From positions 773 to 7,749 of the forward strand of contig PMZS01000048.1 of NCBI GenBank assembly GCA_003170115.1: a DNA stretch of 6,977 nt, read 5' to 3'. The notes beneath the pieces were generated by a model. That model was not told the DNA's origin and made no database searches. It saw only the letters and a list, made by a program, of their open reading frames with translations. This DNA is from Spirochaetaceae bacterium (lineage in GTDB: Bacteria; Spirochaetota; Spirochaetia; SZUA-6; Fen-1364). The number at the start of each line of letters is the position of its first letter. Position 1 is the stretch's first letter. The position numbers and the translations under genes are program-made. Positions 1 through 5,458 of this stretch are shown here, piece by piece.

Positions 1-617
1 TCGAGCCGTTTTTTACGACAAAAGAGCATGGGAAAGGAACAGGCCTCGGTCTGGCCACTGTTTTCGGGATCGTGAAGCAGTGCGGCGGCTTCATATGGTG
101 CGACAGCGAACCGGGGAAAGGATGCACGTTCGTGCTCCATTTTCCCGTCTCTGAAGAGCCAGGACAAGCGCAGGAGATCGGCAGCGGCGAGTCCAGGCTC
201 CTGACGGGCACGGAAACGATCCTGCTTGCCGAGGACGAGCAGATGGTCGGGAACATCATGGAGGAGACCCTGGCGCATGCGGGGTATACCGTCGTTCGAG
301 CCGGCGGCGGAGGCGAGGCGCTGGAACTGTGCCGCTCCCGCGGGACACCCGTGGATCTCATTCTCTCGGACGTGGTGATGCCGGACATGAGAGGATCCGA
401 AATGGCGCTTCAAATTCGCGAAACCCTTCCTGACGTGAAGATCATCCTGATGTCGGGGTACCCGGACCTGGGGGATGTGTCAGAGATCCTGCCGGGGCCT
501 CAGGACGTGTTCCTGCAGAAGCCCGTGAGCATGGAGCTGCTGCTCGGGACGGTGCGAAAAGTCCTGGACAGGAAAACGCCAATGAAGCTTGAGAACAGCA
601 AGGAGGCACAACCATGA
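1..617 (+). CDS. Hybrid sensor histidine kinase, C-terminal part (5'-truncated)
   Basis: This is the end of a hybrid histidine kinase, which autophosphorylates on a His (outside the window) and passes phosphate to an Asp in its own receiver. Reading begins with the codon at base 3 and gives 204 residues. The sequence opens in the HATPase domain: the F-box EPFFTTK (bases 3-23) and the G2 box GTGLGL (about 36-53), then the closing strands to about base 150. After a linker of about 20 residues comes a complete receiver (about 225-590). It has the acidic pair E/D (231-236), the phospho-acceptor Asp in SDVVMPD (369-371), Ser in MSGYP (453-455) and Lys in QKP (519-521), so it looks active. No HPt or output domain follows. 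The stop overlaps the next start as ATGA, which implies translational coupling to the first binding protein. The sensor half, dimerisation domain and signal input cannot be seen. Hybrid kinase is firm; its role is unknown. Confidence 0.93.
   Translation, partial: EPFFTTKEHGKGTGLGLATVFGIVKQCGGFIWCDSEPGKGCTFVLHFPVSEEPGQAQEIGSGESRLLTGTETILLAEDEQMVGNIMEETLAHAGYTVVRAGGGGEALELCRSRGTPVDLILSDVVMPDMRGSEMALQIRETLPDVKIILMSGYPDLGDVSEILPGPQDVFLQKPVSMELLLGTVRKVLDRKTPMKLENSKEAQP
600..606 (+). promoter_or_regulatory. Ribosome binding site of the first binding-protein gene
   Basis: AAGGAGG, a near-perfect Shine-Dalgarno sequence, lies 7 nt before the ATG at 614, inside the last codons of the kinase gene. It fixes the start of the binding protein at 614 and shows that the gene can be initiated strongly despite the 4-nt overlap with the kinase stop. 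Confidence 0.8.
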
Positions 618-1714
618 AAGGCTTCATACAGAGAATTGGAGTGACGGTTGCAATCGCGGCCTTCGTGACCTTGGGCGCGCCGGCAATCTCCCCGGCCGAC
701 ACAATACGGATCGGTGCCATTCTTTCCCTGACCGGCAACAATGCGGCGCCCGGCCAGTACGTCCACGATGGCATCCTTCTTGCGGTGCAGGAGATCAATA
801 AAAGAGGGGGGGTAAATGGAAACAAGCTCGAAGTCACTTTCGCGGACAGCGGGAGCGACGCGCAGACGACCACAAGCGCCTTTCACAAGATGGAAGCTTC
901 TCTTCACCCTCTTCTCTACGTCTCATATTCGAGCAATGTGGGAACGGCCCTGGCACCGCTCGCGGAGACAAACCATGTTGTGCTGGTGGGGCTTGTCACG
1001 GCAGCCATTGACTTCACCATAGGTCGGGAATGGGTTTTCCGATATTGGCCCCTGGGCCCGGGATACATCACCCCGCTCCTGCGAGTCCTCCAGAGTCTGC
1101 GGGTGAGGCAGCTTGGCATTATTTATCAGAATGATGAATTCGGCACAGAGCAGCAGGCGCTGATGACAAAGGGTTTTTCGGAAGCAGGCGGCTCCGTGCT
1201 CGTTCAGTCATTCGAGCTGAAGGACACTGACTACCGGCGGCAGATCTCAGCGCTGAAACAGCAGCAAGCGATATACATAGCCGGCAGCGGGGCGCAGCTT
1301 TTGAACGTCACACGACAGCTCAGGGAAGCCAATTTCAAGGGGCACATCCTCACACCGGCGGGCGGCGCCGACCCCGCACTGTTCGGCTTGCCCGAAATGT
1401 CAGGGGTATATGTGGCGGCGCCAATCATCCACAACCCGAGCTATCTCTATGCGCGGGAAGCCGGGGAGCAGTTTCTTGCGCGCTACCACAAACCGTTCAA
1501 CCAGTGGGCCGCGAACGGGTACGACTTCATCAAGCTGATATGCGGTCTTCTGGAAGACCGAGATATCTCGCGCCAGGGCGTCAGGGACGTCATGGCGGGT
1601 GGTTTCGAATACTCAGGTGTGTTCGGGCACGTGCGGCTCAGATCAGGGGAGCACGATCTGACCTTTCCGATGTATCCGGCCCAGATCCTGAACGGCACTC
1701 TTCAATACCGGTGA
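614..1714 (+). CDS. Periplasmic substrate-binding protein, branched-chain amino acid type (copy 1)
   Basis: This is a 366-residue exported binding protein of the Leu/Ile/Val-binding (type I periplasmic-binding, Peripla_BP_6-like) family. Residues 1-28 form a signal peptide: K2 and R7, a hydrophobic core at about 8-24, and probable cleavage after SPA, leaving a mature chain that starts DTIRIG. Family features seen are the first strand IRIGAILSLTG (31-41), the DGILLAVQEIN helix, the segment YSSNVGTALAPLA (105-117) that usually contributes ligand contacts, FRYWPL, the inter-lobe LGIIY strand, and GADPALF near the C-terminal lobe. The length fits the family. The ligand cannot be told: members bind amino acids, amides, urea, aromatic acids and others. 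It follows the hybrid kinase with an ATGA overlap and precedes a paralogue by 15 nt. No permease or ATPase gene lies in the window, so a sensory rather than transport role is plausible but inferred. Confidence 0.93.
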   Translation: MKGFIQRIGVTVAIAAFVTLGAPAISPADTIRIGAILSLTGNNAAPGQYVHDGILLAVQEINKRGGVNGNKLEVTFADSGSDAQTTTSAFHKMEASLHPLLYVSYSSNVGTALAPLAETNHVVLVGLVTAAIDFTIGREWVFRYWPLGPGYITPLLRVLQSLRVRQLGIIYQNDEFGTEQQALMTKGFSEAGGSVLVQSFELKDTDYRRQISALKQQQAIYIAGSGAQLLNVTRQLREANFKGHILTPAGGADPALFGLPEMSGVYVAAPIIHNPSYLYAREAGEQFLARYHKPFNQWAANGYDFIKLICGLLEDRDISRQGVRDVMAGGFEYSGVFGHVRLRSGEHDLTFPMYPAQILNGTLQYR

Positions 1715-1716
1715 GA

Positions 1717-1724
1717 GGGAGGAG
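1717..1724 (+). promoter_or_regulatory. Ribosome binding site of the second binding-protein gene
   Basis: GGGAGGAG lies 5 nt before the ATG at 1730, within the 15-nt gap after the first copy's TGA. It supports that start. The gap is too short for a separate promoter plus leader, so the second copy is probably co-transcribed with the first. Confidence 0.75.
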
Positions 1725-1729
1725 ATTCC

Positions 1730-2833
1730 ATGCAAAAACCAGTCAAGTCACGCCTGATCGTTTTCTTCGTCATCGCGGCGTGTATTGCGATGTGCGCACC
1801 GGAAGTCGGGAACGCGGATACGATCAGGATAGGCGCTATTCTTTCACTCACCGGCAATGCCGCCGAGTACGGGCTGAACATGCGTGACGGCATTCTGCTC
1901 GCGGTTGAAGAGATCAACAAGCACGGGGGTGTGAACGCAAGCAGGATCGATATGGTGATCGAAGACAGCAAAAGTGATCCGAAAGCGGCGATCGAGGCCT
2001 TCAACAGAATTGAGCTCACGCGCCATCCGCTTTTCTATCTGTCCCTTCTCAGCGGCGTGGGCGTTGCCCTGGCCCCTCTTGCGGATGAGAAGAAGGTGGT
2101 CCTGGTGGGGCTTGCAACCGCCGCCCTTGCCTTCACCCGCGGACACGAGATGGTGTATCGCTACTATCCTCTGGCCCAATCGGACATGCCGCCGCTTTTA
2201 AGGATCCTGCGGGACTTGAAAGTCAAGAAGCTGGGCATCATCTATTCCAACGAAGAATACGGAATTGAGGAGCAGAAGCTTCTCTCTAAAGCATTCGAGG
2301 ACATCGGCGGTACAGTACTCGTTCAATCGTTCGAAATGAGCACCACCGACTTTCATCAGCAGGTCAATGCGGTGATCGGTCAGGGAGCGGTCTACGTGGC
2401 ATGCGTTGGGGCTAATCTCAGGAACGCCATCCATCAGCTGAGAGAAGCGGGATACGGAGGACAGATCTTGATGACCGTGGCGGGAGCGGACCCCGCGTTT
2501 TTTGTCGCGCCGGAGATGCAGGGAGTCTTTCTGGCGTCGCCGATCATCTACAACCCGAGCTACCTCTATGCGCGGGAAGCAGGGGAAAAGTTCACTGCCA
2601 GGTTTCAGAGGCCGTTCAGCATGTTCGCGGCGAACGGCTATGACTTCCTCAAGCTCATTTCCGGACTCCTCGAAGATCGCCCGATGACCCGGCAGAGCGT
2701 GCGAGACGTGCTGGCGGCGGGATTCGAGTACTCGGGTATTTTCGGGCACGTCAGAGTCAGGCCAGGCGAGCATGAAATGGCTTTTCCCCTGTTCCCGACA
2801 CGGATCCTGAACGGCGCTCTTACATACCTGTAA
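1730..2833 (+). CDS. Periplasmic substrate-binding protein, branched-chain amino acid type (copy 2, paralogue of the preceding gene)
   Basis: A 367-residue protein of the same family as its upstream neighbour. The mature parts (both 338 residues, beginning DTIRIG) align without gaps, with 198 identities by hand count (about 59%). Identity is higher in the last 108 residues (about 68%), including NPSYLYAREAGE (275-286) and GFEYSG.FGHVR near the end. Divergence is greatest just after the first helix, where copy 1 reads GNKLEVTF and this one ASRIDMVI. The leader has K3, K6 and R8 and a hydrophobic core at 9-21. It could be cut by signal peptidase I after GNA (residue 29), or at a lipobox-like IAAC with Cys18, which would make it a lipoprotein. 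Copies this divergent with no indels suggest an old duplication kept for two related ligands. The ligand is unknown. The next gene, 18 nt downstream, is a chemoreceptor, which makes a binding-protein/receptor partnership worth considering. Confidence 0.93.
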   Translation: MQKPVKSRLIVFFVIAACIAMCAPEVGNADTIRIGAILSLTGNAAEYGLNMRDGILLAVEEINKHGGVNASRIDMVIEDSKSDPKAAIEAFNRIELTRHPLFYLSLLSGVGVALAPLADEKKVVLVGLATAALAFTRGHEMVYRYYPLAQSDMPPLLRILRDLKVKKLGIIYSNEEYGIEEQKLLSKAFEDIGGTVLVQSFEMSTTDFHQQVNAVIGQGAVYVACVGANLRNAIHQLREAGYGGQILMTVAGADPAFFVAPEMQGVFLASPIIYNPSYLYAREAGEKFTARFQRPFSMFAANGYDFLKLISGLLEDRPMTRQSVRDVLAAGFEYSGIFGHVRVRPGEHEMAFPLFPTRILNGALTYL

Positions 2834-2835
2834 CG

Positions 2836-2841
2836 AGGAGG
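2836..2841 (+). promoter_or_regulatory. Ribosome binding site of the chemoreceptor gene
   Basis: AGGAGG lies in the 18-nt gap after the second binding protein's TAA, 10 nt before the ATG at 2852. It supports that start over the in-frame ATG five codons later, whose encoded protein would lose the positive N-terminus ahead of the first membrane segment. Confidence 0.75.
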
Positions 2842-2851
2842 ATTTCACACC

Positions 2852-4993
2852 ATGAAAACACTGGGCATGAAACTCATCGGCGGTTTTCTTCTTCTTCTCC
2901 TGATGATTGTCGCCGTCGCTTTCTATTCGTCCTTCGCCAGCCAGAAATCGCTCCAGGACTCGATCGGGCAAAGTTCCGTGTTCGTGGCCAACGAGATGCT
3001 GGTGAATATGAATATGGCAATCTATGACTGGATCGACCGGCTCGAGCAGCGCGGGGGAACACAAGTCGTAAGAATGAAAGTGGAGGAGTCGAACAGGGAA
3101 TTCGACGCAATGGAGGCTCCTTCGGTCTACATGGATCGGATGGACAAGGTATGGACTGCCTCGGCGAAAGGTGAGCTTTCCCCTTCTGTTCTTAAAGTGA
3201 CCGGGAGCGAGCTTTCGCAGGAGCTCCGAAGCCAGTTTCTCACCCACTTCGAAACAAAATTGGGCGCCCAAATCGTCGACAAGTTCATCCTCACGAACAG
3301 GTATGGAGCGACGGTAGCGGCACTAGGGGCGTCGGCCCAGTATCGGTTTGACGGAGGGGCCTTGTGGCGAAAGGCGAAAGAGTCGGGCTCCTGCGCAGGG
3401 GATGTCGAGCTGGATGAAGAAAGCGGACAACCTGTTATCCCTCTCGCGGTGCCCGTCACCGATGCCCAGGGGAGCTTTTCCGGAATGATTCTGGTCTGGA
3501 TTTCCGCCGATTCGATCATCCGCAATGCGGTCATCACCTACAAGAAGTACGAGACCACGCAGGTCAGGCTGACAACCATTGACGGGAAGCTCATCTATGC
3601 AACCAAGGCATATCGCTTCATGGAGGATGCGTCGACAAAGGCCTATTTCAGGAACATCAAGGGAGACAGCGGTTCGTTCGTCTCCGTCGACGGCGGGCGA
3701 GCGACACTTTTTTCATATGCCAGGTCCCCGGGATACCTCGGTTTTGCCGGTATGCCCTGGATTCTCGTCGTGGGCAATGATGTGAGCGACGTGCTCGCGC
3801 CGAGCTTTGCACTGCGAAACAATATAATTCTCGCCTCAGGATTCCTCTTCGTGCTTGGCATCATTGTCGCGCTGCTGATTTCCCGCTCAATCACCCGGCC
3901 CGTCGCGGCGCTTCAGAAAGCGGCGGCGGAGATCACCCGGGGGAACCTGAGCCGCGTCATAGAAGTGCGAGGCAGGGACGAGCTGGCCATGCTCGCGCGG
4001 TCATTCCTCGAGATGCAGACGGCTCTGCTGGGGATCGCCGCTTTTGCGGAGCGCATCGCCTCAGGAGACCTCACGGTGCAGGCTGTGAAGCGCTCCGAGG
4101 AGGACAGCCTTGGAATCTCACTTGAGCACATGCTGGAGAACCTGCGGCGACAAACCCGTGAGATCCAGGATGGGGCCGGCGTGCTGGCTGCGGCGGCCAG
4201 CGAAATTTTCACCTCCACCAGCCAGTTCGCCTCCAACTCCAGCGAGACTGCCGCGGCGGTGAGCCAGACCACCACGACTATCGAGGAGGTGAAGCAGACG
4301 GCGCACCTGTCAAACGAGAAAGCCAAACAGATGGCCGACAGGGCCCGCAGGACCGAGGAGATCGCGCAGGCGGGGAGAGTCTCGGTCCAGGAGACGACCC
4401 AGGTGATCGGGCGGATCCAGGAGCAGATGGACACGATCGGAGAGAGCATTACTCGCTTGAGCGGGCAGAGCGCATCCATCGGAGAGATTACCATGACTGT
4501 GAGCGGGCTTGCCGACCAGTCGAACCTGCTGGCGGTGAACGCGGCCATCGAAGCGGCAAAGGCCGGAGAGCAGGGCAGAGGCTTTGGCGTCGTGGCGCAG
4601 GAGATCAAGAGCCTGGCGGAGCAGTCCAAGCGCGCAACGGCACAGGTCCGATCGATTCTCGCGGAAATCCAGAAGGCGACCAGCGGTGCCGTCATGGCAA
4701 CCGAGCAGGGCACCAGGGCCGTCGAGCAGGGCATGAAGCAGGCGGGGGAAGCCAAGGATTCAATCGAAAGCCTTGCGGAGACGGTGGCCGAGGCGGCGCG
4801 CGGGGCCGCGCAGATCGCCGCGTCCAGCGAGCAGCAGCTTGTGGGAATGGACCAGGTGGCAATGGCCATGGAGAGCATCAAGGTCGCCAGCGTGCAGGGG
4901 GTGGAGGGAACACGGCAGCTTGAGCTGGGGGCGCAGAACCTTCACGGGGTGGGGCAGAAAATGAAACAGCTCGTGGAGCTGTACAGGATGTAG
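2852..4993 (+). CDS. Methyl-accepting chemotaxis protein with dCache-like sensor and tandem HAMP
   Basis: A 713-residue transmembrane chemoreceptor that would control a CheA kinase through CheW. Membrane segment 1 spans about residues 8-26 and segment 2 about 323-345, enclosing about 295 periplasmic residues. These resemble a double Cache domain: ILTNRYGATVAALG (146-159) and IPLAVPVTDAQGSFSGMILV (196-215) fit the membrane-distal module, and VRLTTIDGKLIYAT (238-251) to GMPWILVVGND (300-310) the proximal one. A HAMP follows (about 344-395), then a second HAMP-like unit (ERIASGDLTV onward, about 398-437). The coiled-coil hairpin occupies about 440-713. Its tip, GLADQSNLLAVNAAIEAAK then AGEQGRGF (552-578), is the highly conserved CheW/CheA contact region. 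There is no C-terminal CheR-tethering pentapeptide; the chain ends LVELYRM. The gene occupies the wspA position, but its dCache-like sensor differs from the four-helix-bundle type known in WspA. Dipartite dCache domains can bind small ligands directly, so dependence on the upstream binding proteins is only a hypothesis. Confidence 0.95.
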   Translation: MKTLGMKLIGGFLLLLLMIVAVAFYSSFASQKSLQDSIGQSSVFVANEMLVNMNMAIYDWIDRLEQRGGTQVVRMKVEESNREFDAMEAPSVYMDRMDKVWTASAKGELSPSVLKVTGSELSQELRSQFLTHFETKLGAQIVDKFILTNRYGATVAALGASAQYRFDGGALWRKAKESGSCAGDVELDEESGQPVIPLAVPVTDAQGSFSGMILVWISADSIIRNAVITYKKYETTQVRLTTIDGKLIYATKAYRFMEDASTKAYFRNIKGDSGSFVSVDGGRATLFSYARSPGYLGFAGMPWILVVGNDVSDVLAPSFALRNNIILASGFLFVLGIIVALLISRSITRPVAALQKAAAEITRGNLSRVIEVRGRDELAMLARSFLEMQTALLGIAAFAERIASGDLTVQAVKRSEEDSLGISLEHMLENLRRQTREIQDGAGVLAAAASEIFTSTSQFASNSSETAAAVSQTTTTIEEVKQTAHLSNEKAKQMADRARRTEEIAQAGRVSVQETTQVIGRIQEQMDTIGESITRLSGQSASIGEITMTVSGLADQSNLLAVNAAIEAAKAGEQGRGFGVVAQEIKSLAEQSKRATAQVRSILAEIQKATSGAVMATEQGTRAVEQGMKQAGEAKDSIESLAETVAEAARGAAQIAASSEQQLVGMDQVAMAMESIKVASVQGVEGTRQLELGAQNLHGVGQKMKQLVELYRM

Positions 4994-4996
4994 GAC

Positions 4997-5458
4997 GTGG
5001 AAGGGATGCGCATCGAGGACACCGGCCATATTCTAGTGTTCGCGGTGGGAGAAATGAAGCATGCCCTTTCCCTTGCGGGGGTAGAGAGGGTCGAGCTTGC
5101 CGCGGAGGTGACCCCGTTACCGGAAGCTCCGCACGTTTTCATCGGCGCCATCAACGTGAGAGGCCGGATACTTCCGGTCCTGAGCATGCGCAGACGCCTT
5201 CATTTGCCGGAGAGGGGAGTCAAGGCGAGCGATTGGATCATCATTGTGCAATCCTCCCGGCGGCGCATTGCGCTGGTTGTCGACGAGGTCATGGGAGTAC
5301 GGCCGGCGGAGCGGAGCGATTTCACAAGCGCCGATGCCCTTTCTGAAGGTCTTGGGTGCGTCGCGGGGGCCGTGAGGACCGAAGATGGCATCGTGCTGAT
5401 TCACGATCTTGAGCTTTTCCTCAGCGAAGAGGAAGAGATGGCGCTGGAGAAGCTATGA
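4997..5458 (+). CDS. CheW-type chemotaxis adaptor protein (WspB-like position)
   Basis: A single-domain CheW that would bridge the chemoreceptor tip and a CheA kinase in the cytoplasm. At 153 residues it is the usual CheW size. Typical features are the opening strand HILVFAVGEMKHALSL (11-26), the core motif INVRGRILPVLSMRRRL (52-68), IALVVDEVMGV (91-101) and the closing VAGAVRTEDGIVLIHDLELF (122-141). It ends in an acidic tail (SEEEEMALEKL). The start is uncertain. GTG at 4997 lies 3 nt after the MCP stop with a weak AGGA at 4985-4988. ATG at 5006 gives a protein three residues shorter and has GGAAGG almost abutting it. Either way it is tightly coupled to the MCP, and its stop overlaps the CheR start as ATGA. 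Position and order match wspB, but sequence alone cannot separate Wsp-type from ordinary CheW. Confidence 0.92.
   Translation: MEGMRIEDTGHILVFAVGEMKHALSLAGVERVELAAEVTPLPEAPHVFIGAINVRGRILPVLSMRRRLHLPERGVKASDWIIIVQSSRRRIALVVDEVMGVRPAERSDFTSADALSEGLGCVAGAVRTEDGIVLIHDLELFLSEEEEMALEKL

Noticed and set aside
1639..1660. Inverted repeat CAGATC / GATCTG separated by 10 nt
   Set aside because: It is a short 6-bp stem inside coding sequence with no T-run; the codons are explained by the conserved protein (copy 2 keeps the residues but not the stem), so it is neither a terminator nor an operator.
1504..1887. 127-codon forward open frame spanning the junction of the two binding proteins
   Set aside because: It is out of frame with both clear genes, Arg/Gly-rich, and explained as a frame shadow.
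614..2833. The two binding proteins as ordinary components of a LIV ABC transporter
   Set aside because: Not excluded, only set aside: no permease or ATPase gene is present within the window and both neighbours are signalling genes. Sequence beyond the left edge could reverse this.
1715..2851. Possible internal promoters or terminators in the 15-nt and 18-nt gaps flanking the second binding protein
   Set aside because: Each gap holds only a Shine-Dalgarno sequence and spacer. There is no hairpin and no -35/-10 pair.
2198..3271. 357-codon antisense open frame across the end of the second binding protein and the MCP start
   Set aside because: It crosses two well-supported genes and their junction, has a His/Arg/Leu-rich composition with no domain pattern, and is a by-product of the GC-rich coding strand.
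3913..4881. 322-codon antisense open frame inside the MCP
   Set aside because: It lies opposite the conserved HAMP and hairpin coding region. Its Ala/Ser/Cys-rich translation is the reverse of Glu/Ala-rich coiled-coil codons and matches no family.
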